The notes beneath the pieces are model-generated. The model searched no databases and was not told the DNA's origin. It saw only the letters and a program-made list of their open reading frames with translations. 52,361 nucleotides of DNA from Paenibacillus xylanivorans (GTDB lineage Bacteria > Bacillota > Bacilli > Paenibacillales > Paenibacillaceae): the NCBI RefSeq assembly GCF_001280595.1, contig NZ_LITU01000008.1, positions 1 through 52,361 on the forward strand, in the 5' to 3' direction. Numbering within the stretch: the stretch's first letter is position 1; every line of letters begins with the position of its first letter. The position numbers and the translations under genes are program-made. Below, in pieces: positions 18,400 to 25,906 of the stretch.

Positions 18400-18696
18400 A
18401 TGGTTTTTTCGCAAGAGGAAGTTGAATCTCATCTGGGAAGGCTGGAAGGCTGGGAACTGGAAGAGGGACGATGGATTGTCCGCAAGTTCGTATTTTCCAA
18501 CTACATGAAAGGGATTGCATTTGTGGACGAGGTCGCAGCGATTTCGGAAGCGTTCAATCATCACCCTTTTATTACGATTGACTATACAACGGTCACGCTA
18601 CGTCTCACATCTTGGGATGAAGGTGGCATCACATCTGTAGATATTAAAGAAGCAGAGCAATATAACGAGGCTTTTGAGAAAATGAGGTCGGAATAA
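18400..18696 (+). CDS. phhB: Pterin-4a-carbinolamine dehydratase
   Basis: Dehydrates 4a-hydroxytetrahydrobiopterin formed by aromatic amino acid hydroxylases and recycles the pterin. The 98 residues match the family. Seen: the catalytic core NHHPFITIDYTTVTLRLTSW (about 53-72; the conserved His-His-Pro and the later strand), and the start EEVESHLGRLEGWELEEGR. The ATG follows GGGAGGAAG by 7 bp. No aromatic hydroxylase gene is present in this window, so its partner must be elsewhere or its role may differ. Ribokinase begins 45 bp downstream on the same strand. Confidence 0.9.
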   Translation: MVFSQEEVESHLGRLEGWELEEGRWIVRKFVFSNYMKGIAFVDEVAAISEAFNHHPFITIDYTTVTLRLTSWDEGGITSVDIKEAEQYNEAFEKMRSE

Positions 18697-18741
18697 CCTG
18701 GATCGGTTATTATCGCACTACCGGAAGTGAGTGAAGCATAC

Positions 18742-19728
18742 ATGTCAGATGATAATCAGAACAAACCGCTTATTACTGTCGTAGGCAGCCTTAATATGGA
18801 TCTGGTGGTGAAGACGGACATCATTCCCGTGGAAGGGGAGACGGTGAGCGGGGAGGAACTGCACTATCTGGCCGGGGGCAAAGGTGCTAATCAGGCGGTG
18901 GCAGCTGCACGACTGGGCGGACAGACAACGATGGTTGGTGCGGTAGGTTCGGATGGTTTTGGTGAACGCTTGCTGCACAGTCTAACGGAAAGCGGGGCGG
19001 ATGCCTCACAAGTTCGCATTCTGAAAGATACTGTTACAGGTACGGCCTCCATCTGGCTCTCTAAGGGAGATAACCGGATTATTGTCATTCCTGGAGCGAA
19101 TGGACAAGTTGTCCCTGCGATGATGGAAGAGGCTGATACGGTAAAAAGCCTGACTGCAGCCGCAGCGGTGCTGCTGCAGCTGGAAATCCCGCTGCCTGCG
19201 GTTACCCGCGCCGCCCAACTGGCGGCTGAAGGCAGCGCATTGGTGGTGCTTAACCCGGCTCCCGCGGTGCCGGGTCTGCCCCAGGAGCTGCTGCGGTGCG
19301 TCGACGTTGTCACGCCGAACCGCAGCGAGCTCGCCGTGCTTACCGGCCGGGATGACCTCCGGCCGGAAGACGTGGATGCGGCGGTCGCAGAGCTCGCCGC
19401 ATCCCTCGGGGCCGCTGTCGTCACGACGCTTGGCCCCGAGGGGGCTGTATACGCGGCAGCGCCTGGCGGCCGCGTACAGGCAGGGCGTGCGGGCGCGTGC
19501 CGTGCGCCCGGCTACGCCGTAAGCGCCGTCGACACGACCGGCGCTGGCGATTGCTTCAACGGCGCGCTGGCGGTAGCCCTCGCGCGCGGAGAGACGCTGG
19601 ACGCGGCGGTAAGCTTCGCCATGGGCGCAGCCGCGTTGTCCGTGACGAAGCTCGGCGCCCAGACCGGGATGCCGTCCGCACGTGAAGTGGAAGCTTTCCT
19701 TGCCGAGCAGAAGGCAAAGGCCCAGTAA
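18742..19728 (+). CDS. rbsK: Ribokinase (PfkB family)
   Basis: Phosphorylates D-ribose to ribose 5-phosphate using ATP. Seen: start GSLNMDLVV (substrate Asp), the PfkB signature 1 GGKGANQAVAAARLGG (about 41-56), TVTGTASIW, and the C-terminal signature 2 DTTGAGDCFNGALAVAL with catalytic Asp (about 270). About 328 residues, slightly longer than most ribokinases. ATG 18742 is used; GTG 18727 is an alternative. No ribose transport genes are adjacent. Striking feature: from about 19190 to 19690 the GC content rises to roughly 70%, with GCC/GCG/CGC codons dominating, while the first half and the neighbours have ordinary composition. This could reflect replacement of the 3' half by recombination with a GC-rich relative. 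Confidence 0.93.
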   Translation: MSDDNQNKPLITVVGSLNMDLVVKTDIIPVEGETVSGEELHYLAGGKGANQAVAAARLGGQTTMVGAVGSDGFGERLLHSLTESGADASQVRILKDTVTGTASIWLSKGDNRIIVIPGANGQVVPAMMEEADTVKSLTAAAAVLLQLEIPLPAVTRAAQLAAEGSALVVLNPAPAVPGLPQELLRCVDVVTPNRSELAVLTGRDDLRPEDVDAAVAELAASLGAAVVTTLGPEGAVYAAAPGGRVQAGRAGACRAPGYAVSAVDTTGAGDCFNGALAVALARGETLDAAVSFAMGAAALSVTKLGAQTGMPSAREVEAFLAEQKAKAQ

Positions 19729-19776
19729 TTCATGCATGCTTTAGGATGAATCATAGGCGGCAGAATACGCCCATGC

Positions 19777-19809
19777 AACATGAGTCGCAATAGCGACGCA
19801 TGTTTTCAC
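19777..19809 (+). terminator. First hairpin after rbsK
   Basis: AACATG(A)GTCGC pairs with GCGAC(G)CATGTT, followed by TT. The 3' region 19729-20053 (325 bp) contains this and the next hairpin and no gene. Confidence 0.7.
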
Positions 19810-19842
19810 CGGAGCTTACATGCAGAGTACGTGAATATGACC

Positions 19843-19888
19843 AAGAGGCTCTCACTTTCCCGGCAAGGGAGAGTAAGAGCCTCTTCTT
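19843..19888 (+). terminator. Second hairpin after rbsK
   Basis: AAGAGGCTCTCACTTTCCC pairs with GGGAGAGTAAGAGCCTCTT (a few mismatches), then TCTTTG. Confidence 0.75.
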
Positions 19889-20053
19889 TGTATGACCATC
19901 GAAAATCCAGTAACACCCTGTAATACGGTTGACTACGTTGTGCGTCCAGCTTCAACGCGGTTTAGAGCAGGTGTAAAGAGCAGGAGGCGATTGAAGCCAC
20001 CACGCTCACTATACATGCAATCCGCCACAAACTGATCGCCTTAAACTATTGGA

Positions 20054-20413
20054 TTACTTCTTCTCTGCCAGCCACATCGCAACATTTGCGATTTCTTCAT
20101 CCTTCAACTTGTCTTTGAACGAAGGCATACCGCCACTTTTACCTTTGACGATGGTCGTATAAATCTTCTCCACATCGTCCTGGCTGCCAATCTTCTGCAG
20201 ACTAGGGCCCATGCCCCCTTGAAGCTGATCACCGTGGCAGGTAATACAGTTTGCTTTGACGAGTGCCTCAGCCTGTCCTGCATCCATTGTAACTGGCGGC
20301 ATCGTCGGTTTCGCTTCCTCTGCAACTTCCTCTTTCCCTGGAAGCGTAAACATTAGTACAATAGCTAAAGCGCACGCTGCAAAAAATACCCCGCTCATGA
20401 TCCATTTGTGCAT
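20054..20413 (-). CDS. Membrane-anchored cytochrome c
   Basis: Small electron carrier on the outer side of the membrane. Seen: an N-terminal membrane helix (about residues 5-24) serving as signal anchor, an acidic Pro-rich linker, a single haem-binding motif CITCH (about 57-61) and a Met ligand in GGMPSF (about 93-98). The 119 residues resemble Bacillus cytochrome c550/c551 (CccA/CccB); there is no Cys after the signal, so the CccA-like helix-anchored form fits better than the lipoprotein form. ATG 20413 follows GGAGGGGACATAAGGG. No oxidase genes are adjacent. Confidence 0.92.
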   Translation of the reverse strand: MHKWIMSGVFFAACALAIVLMFTLPGKEEVAEEAKPTMPPVTMDAGQAEALVKANCITCHGDQLQGGMGPSLQKIGSQDDVEKIYTTIVKGKSGGMPSFKDKLKDEEIANVAMWLAEKK

Positions 20414-20562
20414 CCCTTATGTCCCCTCCAGAATGAAAGATCATCTAACCTGAAACTATCCATATCATTATAACGGAACCTGTAGTTACATCATAGCATT
20501 TTGTGGTAATTTTTTGAACTAATCACATAACCGGGGACTTTTTCGGTGGTTTCACGGCCCAT

Positions 20563-21057
20563 TTATTCGCGAGGACCTTCATAGACCATGCAGTAAAAAG
20601 GATTCAAACCACTCGGTGTCTGTCGTTCGTATGTATCCTGCGTAACAAATCCGGCCTTGAGATACACACGAATGGCCCGGTCATTCCAGGTCAGGACTTC
20701 CAGATCAATTTCGTTTGCAGGATTCCGGCGAATGGCTTCCTGCACAATGGCCGAGACAAAAGCAGTTCCCTGACCATGTCCACAGCGTTCGGGGTGCATG
20801 CCAAGCCCAATGCGGGTGACGCCTTCAAGTGGGAAGTATTGAGCGAAACCGCAAATTTGATGATCCTCTCCCAGCACCGCTGCATATTGTTCCTTACGTA
20901 GCCGGGGATCTCCGAATTCGACTTCTAGTGCTTTCATCTGCTCCCAGGGCAGCCAGCTATAAATATTATAAGGCGGGTCATACTGCCAATCGCAGATTAG
21001 CTCCGCATGTTCTTCTTGCATGGGCACAACGTGAAACGTCACAGGGGCTTCATCCAT
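20563..21057 (-). CDS. GNAT N-acetyltransferase
   Basis: Acetyl-CoA dependent acetyltransferase of unknown substrate. Seen: ICDWQYDPPYNIYSWLPWE near the N-terminus, AAVLGEDHQICGFAQYF (beta2-beta3), GLGMHPERCGHGQGTAFV (beta4 and the CoA-binding loop R/H-C-G-H-G-x-G), and EVLTWNDRAIRVYLKAGFV, the characteristic C-terminal N-x-x-A-x-x-x-Y-x-K-x-G-F. ATG 21057 is chosen because GAGAGGAG lies 11 bp upstream; the frame could open at 21087 but that part has no similarity. It resembles aminoglycoside-type GNAT proteins only in general fold, so no resistance role is claimed. Confidence 0.88.
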   Translation of the reverse strand: MDEAPVTFHVVPMQEEHAELICDWQYDPPYNIYSWLPWEQMKALEVEFGDPRLRKEQYAAVLGEDHQICGFAQYFPLEGVTRIGLGMHPERCGHGQGTAFVSAIVQEAIRRNPANEIDLEVLTWNDRAIRVYLKAGFVTQDTYERQTPSGLNPFYCMVYEGPRE

Positions 21058-21350
21058 ACAACTGCACGCTCCTCTCATTGTGAACAAGCTATAATGATTT
21101 CAATTTGTCCATATACATATGTCATTCCATATCTAAGCTTGTTCTTCACTCTACAAAAGAGGCGTTCATTTGGCAAGTCCTCGTTTTCGAAAAAATAATT
21201 GAAACAAAAGTTCTGGTAATTTCGTTTATATTATAGTGGGATGGGTAAAAACATTATAAGAGCACGGACGAAGCAACCCAAACTAGCCCTAGAAAAAGTA
21301 AAGTTAGGTTTGATAGCTTATCCCGAATACTTTTGAAGGAAACGAAGTAC
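21058..21350. other. Gene-free spacer
   Basis: About 290 bp without a supported ORF. On the plus strand GTTTAT (21224-21229), 13 bp, GGGTAA (21243-21248) resembles a sigma-B type promoter, but no gene follows it and the resemblance may be chance. Confidence 0.4.
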
Positions 21351-21397
21351 AAAAAAACCGCCGGATACATTCCTGCGGAGAATGTACCAGACGGTTC
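21351..21397 (-). terminator. Terminator of the NlpC/P60 gene
   Basis: On the minus strand AACCGTCTGGTACATTC pairs with GAATGTATCCGGCGGTT (two mismatches), followed by TTTTTTT. Confidence 0.85.
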
Positions 21398-21453
21398 TAT
21401 TATGCTTCGTTACAGTAGTGTTATTGTTACAGCATGACGTTGCTCAGCTTGTC

Positions 21454-21924
21454 CTAGTCGATGGCCAAAGTCTCATATGCGTCCGTGCTCATAATCCGTT
21501 TAGCGCCAACATAGCGGTTAGCCCAGTAGCTTTCACTTAATGCGCTGATTGTAACTCCTTTGGAAGAAGAGGAGTGGGCGAAATTTCCATCCCCTACAAA
21601 GATCCCTACATGCGAGATCCCTTTGCCCGTTGTATTGAAGAATACCAGATCACCTGGTCTCATTTCCATACGGGATACTGAATCGCCCATGTCGAATTGT
21701 GAACTCGATTGGCGTGCCAGATCAATGCCCAGCTTGTCGAATACATAACTTGTGAACCCAGAGCAGTCAAAGCCGTTAAGCGTTGTTCCTCCGCTTTTGT
21801 ATGTAGTTCCCATTGCCGAATCAATGACTTGGTCCATTTTTGAATCTGCGAACGCGCTGCCTGCTCCAAGCGATAATGCGAATGTGAGGCTGAGTACAGC
21901 TGCGGTTAATTTCTTCTTAAACAA
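21454..21924 (-). CDS. Secreted NlpC/P60 peptidoglycan endopeptidase
   Basis: Cysteine peptidase that cuts peptide cross-bridges of peptidoglycan. Seen: a signal peptide (KKKLTAAVLSLTFALSLGAGSAFA), then the NlpC/P60 domain alone: catalytic Cys in GFDCSGFTSYVF (about 54), RPGDLVFF, and catalytic His in ISHVGIFVGDGNFAHSS (about 102). There are no LysM or SH3 wall-binding domains, so it is a minimal 156-residue enzyme. TTG 21924 is preferred because GGAAGGGG lies 8 bp upstream; the frame opens at 21942. A c-di-AMP riboswitch controls it, as is common for such hydrolases in Bacillales. Confidence 0.93.
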   Translation of the reverse strand: MFKKKLTAAVLSLTFALSLGAGSAFADSKMDQVIDSAMGTTYKSGGTTLNGFDCSGFTSYVFDKLGIDLARQSSSQFDMGDSVSRMEMRPGDLVFFNTTGKGISHVGIFVGDGNFAHSSSSKGVTISALSESYWANRYVGAKRIMSTDAYETLAID

Positions 21925-21942
21925 GAGATATACCCCTTCCAA

Positions 21943-22080
21943 TGCCTGCGAGGTTAGCTTAAGGATTCGGTTGAAGGTCCCCTATGATCCCTCTGTTGCA
22001 AGATCAATTCACCCATAACTGGTTCCCCCGCTTCCCAGGTGCTAGGAATTTGGCTATGCTAGTTGTGCACCTGCGAAATC
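21943..22080 (-). promoter_or_regulatory. c-di-AMP riboswitch (ydaO/yuaA class)
   Basis: On the minus strand the leader shows the conserved elements of the class in order: CGCAGGTGC near 22075, GGGGAACCAGTTATGGGTGAA at 22030-22010, AGGGGACCTTCAACCGAATCC around 21990-21963, and AGCTAACCTCGCAGGC at 21959-21944. These match the ydaO consensus (GGGGAACCA, GGGUGAAUC, GGGACC, CCGAAUCC, AGCUAACCUCGUAGGC). It lies directly before the NlpC/P60 start, leaving little room for a separate terminator, so control is probably at translation or by a compact hairpin. In this class c-di-AMP usually switches the gene off. Confidence 0.9.
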
Positions 22081-22210
22081 AAGAAATGACGATTAAATTT
22101 TAAGTAGTTACAAATATGAAGGTAAAGATTACAAAGTTGTTACTAAAAACTCACTGCGATTATTGTAACAGAGGTATATCACTTTGGCAACGTTTAGCAA
22201 CAAAATTAGC

Positions 22211-22250
22211 AAAAAAAACCTCGACCTTTGACGGGGAAAGGTCGAGGTTT
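22211..22250 (-). terminator. Terminator of the M1 peptidase-membrane protein pair
   Basis: AAACCTCGACCTTT pairs perfectly with AAAGGTCGAGGTTT; on the minus strand it is followed by TTTTT, so it fits the end of the gene ending at 22318. Confidence 0.9.
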
Positions 22251-22317
22251 GCTTGTTTAACGGCATTTGATGAACATAACTTTACATAGAGATGGTAACC
22301 ATTTTTAACCGTTCAAT

Positions 22318-23160
22318 TTATTCCTTGACCGAGTTAGACTGCCATAACCGGAAATGAGCACATATTTTCCACAGGCTCAGCAAGCACCGGGCAAGTGGGT
22401 ACGTCTGTTGTAGTATAAGGCCAGTTAAGCCCGTTACTAACCATGAAGCAGAAGTAAAGGCACCAAAGACCAGCAGATGAAGTCCGCCCAGTAGGACCGA
22501 AATACCGATTAGGGTGATGATTTGGCGCAGAGCAATCCATAGAGCTTGAAACGTACCACGCGCTCCACCTTCCCCATCAGGAGCCGAGACACCAAACTGC
22601 ATGTAGAGAAGGGTATGATGTATTACCCACCCATATACAATCCAACCAGCAACATAGGGAATAGCAGGCAAGAGCAGTTGGAGGGAATGAAAACCATCCA
22701 TAAAGATGGAATAGAGCTTTGGTGCGAGCCAATAGGCCGGCAGCAACAGCAATATGGTTCGAATAGTGTGAAGCAACAGCATCGGTTTCCACAAATTTCT
22801 GATGCCGCGAATGAATGGAATGCGCTCTTCCGAATGATTAAAATGCTGGAGCGAGTAGAGCAGCCCTGCCTGAATAAGGGGGCTAATTAGCATTCGCAAC
22901 AGCAGCATAGCCCCTAGAATCCACAGATAGCGATGGACCTCCGGGTTCGTTGACAGGCCGAGCTGGCTCTCCATTTTGAATAAAATCGTGCTTAGTTCCC
23001 CTGCATCAGGTTCAGGATAACGCAGGAGAAGCGGGACAACAGCTGACTGAACCATTCGATAAAGAAAGTATCCCCATATTAATTGATAGAGAAATAAGAG
23101 TGCCGCAATGAACATATGCTGACGGACGAGAAACCAGCCTTCACGTATTTTCGCTTTCAC
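22318..23160 (-). CDS. Polytopic membrane protein of unknown function
   Basis: About 280 residues with roughly six hydrophobic segments (AALLFLYQLIWGYFLYR, YLWILGAMLLLRMLI, TIRTILLLLPAYWLA, LLLPAIPYVAGWIVYGWV, IITLIGISVLLGGLHLLVF, WLVTGLTGLILQQ). I recognise no family motif. GTG 23160 follows AGGTGG by about 5 bp; GTG 23169 opens the frame 9 bp earlier and abuts the M1 peptidase stop. The tight spacing to the upstream peptidase gene implies one transcript and perhaps a shared envelope role. Confidence 0.8.
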   Translation of the reverse strand: MKAKIREGWFLVRQHMFIAALLFLYQLIWGYFLYRMVQSAVVPLLLRYPEPDAGELSTILFKMESQLGLSTNPEVHRYLWILGAMLLLRMLISPLIQAGLLYSLQHFNHSEERIPFIRGIRNLWKPMLLLHTIRTILLLLPAYWLAPKLYSIFMDGFHSLQLLLPAIPYVAGWIVYGWVIHHTLLYMQFGVSAPDGEGGARGTFQALWIALRQIITLIGISVLLGGLHLLVFGAFTSASWLVTGLTGLILQQTYPLARCLLSLWKICAHFRLWQSNSVKE

Positions 23161-23170
23161 TGTATCCACC

Positions 23171-25162
23171 TCACCATGACAGACTTCCGAATATGGCTTC
23201 TATAAGTTTGGTTGCGCTCATGCTCCAGCGGGATTTGGTTGGCTCATCCAGTCCGGCTTTCAGAAAATTGTTCATATGATGGTTCTCCAGCACAATCGTG
23301 TATAGCGGATCAGTCATCGCCCAGGAAACCGGGGAAGTATAGGTTAGTTTGTAGGTAATGCGCTCCTCGCTACCATCCCATTCTTTAGTCATGGTTTTCC
23401 CATCTTCGAACATAATTCGAACAGGCACTTTCTTATATTCACTACCTTTTTTCTGCAACGTAACCGACGACTCGTACAACGTTTGACCGTCTTTCAGGAT
23501 AGGATTGATTGCGATCTTCTCCACTGCAAAGTCAGCCATGCCGTCTCCATATACATACTGATTAAAATAATCGGTCCAGGATGTACGCGTCACTTGCTCC
23601 ACAACCTTTTGAAAATCAGACGAAGTAGGGTGCTTGAAACGGTATTTCTTCACATAGGTCGAGAGAATACGTTCCATCGTTTTTGCACCAACCTGTTGTT
23701 CTATCCCGAGTAATACAAGCTTGCCTCTTGTGTATACGTTGGCTGCATAATGATTCTGGGAATCAAACTTCCAGGATTCTTGTGTCAGTGAGGCTGGAGA
23801 AGTAATGAGACCTGATTGTACGGGCAGATTCGGGATAAGTCCGTATTCCTGTTCCATCAGTTTGTCTTCCGCATAGGAGGTGAATCCTTCGTCCAGCCAA
23901 GCCTCTTCAAATTCATTACTGGCGACCATTCCGTAAAAATACTGATGTCCAATCTCGTGCACAACCGTGCGTTCCAGATCGTAACCAGGAGCGGAATCAT
24001 CCGCACCGAAGGCAGTGACCAAAGTAGGGTATTCCATTCCCCCTGCGCCATTTCCTGATTTGGGCGGGACAACGATGGACAGTGTAGAATACGGATAAGG
24101 CCCAAACCACTTGCTATAATTGGATAGCGCTGCTTTGGCGGCGTAGAAATAACGTTCCTTCAGATCCTCATGAGCAGGGTCGAGATACAGCTTGATTCGA
24201 ACGCCTGGCACATTGGGAGCAGAGAAGGGCTCTTCCGCATAAACAAAATCAGGAGAGGCTGACCAGGCAAAATCATGCACATCATCGGCATAGAACTGAT
24301 ATATTTTTTCGCCGTTCTTCACCACAGCTTGCTGGGTTGGGAATCCTGTAGCAGCCACTTTGTATGTTTCCGGCACTCGAATACGCACACTATAGATACC
24401 GAAATCAGCGTAAAACTCTGAATTGCCGTGATACTGATGCAGATTCCAGCCTTCGGTCGTTCGACCTCGCGTGCCTACTGGCTCATATACGCTAAGTTTA
24501 GGAAACCATTGACCTGCCATAACAAAGTTATCTGCTGTTCCCATGCGGGCAAAAATTTTCGGTAGCTTGACCTCAAATCGGGTGTGAAGCGTGATGCTTT
24601 CGCCGCCTTTGACGGGTTTGGGCAGCCGTACCTTAATGAGGGTAGTATCTTTCATATTACCGTCATCCGGTTGCACATACTGCATCCGATGCAAGAGGGA
24701 AAGCCCGTCCTCTGTTTTCATTTCTGTAATTTGCATGGAACCATAACCGTCCGTAGGCATGACATCACCGCGAAGCTTTCCCCCGGATTCTTTCATAAAA
24801 GTGGTGTCGGCAGAAGAGAAGGCATTGGGATACATGTGAAAATAAAGTTCGCTGACGGTTTTCTTGCCTGGATGTGTCCAGGTTATCGTCTGAGTCCCTT
24901 GCAGTACATTTCCGTCTACCAGCTTCACATCCATGTGATATTCCACTACGCGGTTGCTGAACACTTCAGCGGTAGGTGTCTGTATACTTTCCGGAGATGT
25001 TTGGGTTTTGACGGGTGCCGTAGGCTTGCCCGATTCCGGGGCGAGCGCAGGCAAGTCAGAATGAATGGAGCGTGTGGAACCCAGACCAAGCCATATCCCC
25101 CCGGCAACTACACACAGGGCTATAATTGCGGTGAGCCAGCTCTTGGCGCGTCGTGGAATCAT
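23171..25162 (-). CDS. M1-family zinc metallopeptidase, membrane-anchored
   Basis: Aminopeptidase-type enzyme of the gluzincin fold, facing outside the cell. Seen: an N-terminal membrane helix (SWLTAIIALCVVAGGIWLGLG, about residues 7-27), an N-terminal beta domain (about 60-300), GGMEYPTLV in place of the GAMEN motif (about 373), the zinc motif HEIGHQYFYG (about 405) with the distant Glu in EEAWLDEGF (about 427), and a C-terminal helical part. About 663 residues. ATG 25162 follows GGGAGGTAT by 6 bp. It is divergent from ywhD and cotranscribed with the following membrane protein. The GGMEN-to-GGMEY change is common in membrane-bound bacterial members. Confidence 0.92.
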   Translation of the reverse strand: MIPRRAKSWLTAIIALCVVAGGIWLGLGSTRSIHSDLPALAPESGKPTAPVKTQTSPESIQTPTAEVFSNRVVEYHMDVKLVDGNVLQGTQTITWTHPGKKTVSELYFHMYPNAFSSADTTFMKESGGKLRGDVMPTDGYGSMQITEMKTEDGLSLLHRMQYVQPDDGNMKDTTLIKVRLPKPVKGGESITLHTRFEVKLPKIFARMGTADNFVMAGQWFPKLSVYEPVGTRGRTTEGWNLHQYHGNSEFYADFGIYSVRIRVPETYKVAATGFPTQQAVVKNGEKIYQFYADDVHDFAWSASPDFVYAEEPFSAPNVPGVRIKLYLDPAHEDLKERYFYAAKAALSNYSKWFGPYPYSTLSIVVPPKSGNGAGGMEYPTLVTAFGADDSAPGYDLERTVVHEIGHQYFYGMVASNEFEEAWLDEGFTSYAEDKLMEQEYGLIPNLPVQSGLITSPASLTQESWKFDSQNHYAANVYTRGKLVLLGIEQQVGAKTMERILSTYVKKYRFKHPTSSDFQKVVEQVTRTSWTDYFNQYVYGDGMADFAVEKIAINPILKDGQTLYESSVTLQKKGSEYKKVPVRIMFEDGKTMTKEWDGSEERITYKLTYTSPVSWAMTDPLYTIVLENHHMNNFLKAGLDEPTKSRWSMSATKLIEAIFGSLSW

Positions 25163-25178
25163 CGTTAAATACCTCCCG

Positions 25179-25234
25179 TTGACAAGCATCTACAGCATGT
25201 ATATGTTTGCAATGGGACGATTATTAGTTAAAAT
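25179..25234 (+). promoter_or_regulatory. Two candidate promoters of ywhD
   Basis: TTGACA (25179-25184), 17 bp, TATGTT (25202-25207); and TTGCAA (25207-25212), 16 bp, TAAAAT (25229-25234). Both precede the ATG at 25263. Confidence 0.6.
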
Positions 25235-25262
25235 ATTTGTATCAACCCTTGGAGGCTATAAA

Positions 25263-25766
25263 ATGGACCAAAACGAGCAAAACGGCAAAAAACAGATTGC
25301 CTTGAATATCGTTAGTGCAAAGAGCAAACACAAAGGTTTCGGTGCAGGCTCCATCGATCTGAACAACCTGTCTCCAGTTATTATTGATAACGGAGAAGCT
25401 AAGATCGATATTGGTGCAATGCATGCGAAGAGTAAGGTAGAGCGCAACATTAAATTCTCCACCAATCGTGAGGACGTACCCAATGGACGCCAGGTATGGC
25501 TGGTATGGGTAGCTGTGGACCGTAACGAACAGGGGCAACTCTATGGTGGAGCAACCGCGTGTGAGATGTGGATTGATACAGAAGCTCGTCGTGGATGGAA
25601 ACTGCTGGCCGAACATGTGAATCGTATGGATTATGCCATGAAGCGCCGGTTCATGCTGGATGGTCTTGGACCGGAGGATCGCGCAGCACTCAAGAAACTG
25701 CTGATTACGCATAACGAAGAATGGTGGAACGCTTCTCCAGATGAATTGAAAGAAGCGCTTGCCTAA
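25263..25766 (+). CDS. ywhD: YwhD family protein
   Basis: A 167-residue protein of the YwhD family, conserved in Bacillales beside pbpG and speEB; its biochemical role is not known. Seen: LNIVSAKSKHKGFGAGSIDLNNLSPV near the start, AMHAKSKVERNIKF, and the well-conserved VWLVWVAVDRNEQG. It is soluble, without signal peptide. ATG 25263 is set by TTGGAGG 7 bp upstream; a longer frame from 25065 overlaps the M1 gene and is not used. Convergent with pbpG, separated by a hairpin that can terminate both. Confidence 0.9.
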   Translation: MDQNEQNGKKQIALNIVSAKSKHKGFGAGSIDLNNLSPVIIDNGEAKIDIGAMHAKSKVERNIKFSTNREDVPNGRQVWLVWVAVDRNEQGQLYGGATACEMWIDTEARRGWKLLAEHVNRMDYAMKRRFMLDGLGPEDRAALKKLLITHNEEWWNASPDELKEALA

Positions 25767-25792
25767 TTAATGTACAAAGCCGTTCAAAAAGA

Positions 25793-25842
25793 AGAAGCAA
25801 AAGCCCCGTGACCGAGATGATCGGTTCATGGCTTTTGCTTCT
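25793..25842. terminator. Bidirectional terminator between ywhD and pbpG
   Basis: AGAAGCAAAAGCC pairs perfectly with GGCTTTTGCTTCT, with an inner CCGTGACCGA/TCGGTTCATGG stem. Confidence 0.85.
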
Positions 25843-25906
25843 GTGCTGAAACTGGCTTTTGAGGGTGATGACGCAATTACGGCATTACGTATTTACGTCA
25901 CTTTGG

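Noticed and set aside
18231..18425. 64-codon plus-strand ORF before the pterin dehydratase
   Set aside because: It overlaps the start of the dehydratase, which has a far better ribosome binding site and family match.
18891..19737. Long minus-strand ORFs opposite ribokinase
   Set aside because: High GC removes stop codons from all frames here; the ribokinase frame alone carries family motifs.
21224..21248. Sigma-B-like promoter GTTTAT-N13-GGGTAA
   Set aside because: No gene or clear RNA follows it on that strand; the short motif can arise by chance in AT-rich DNA.
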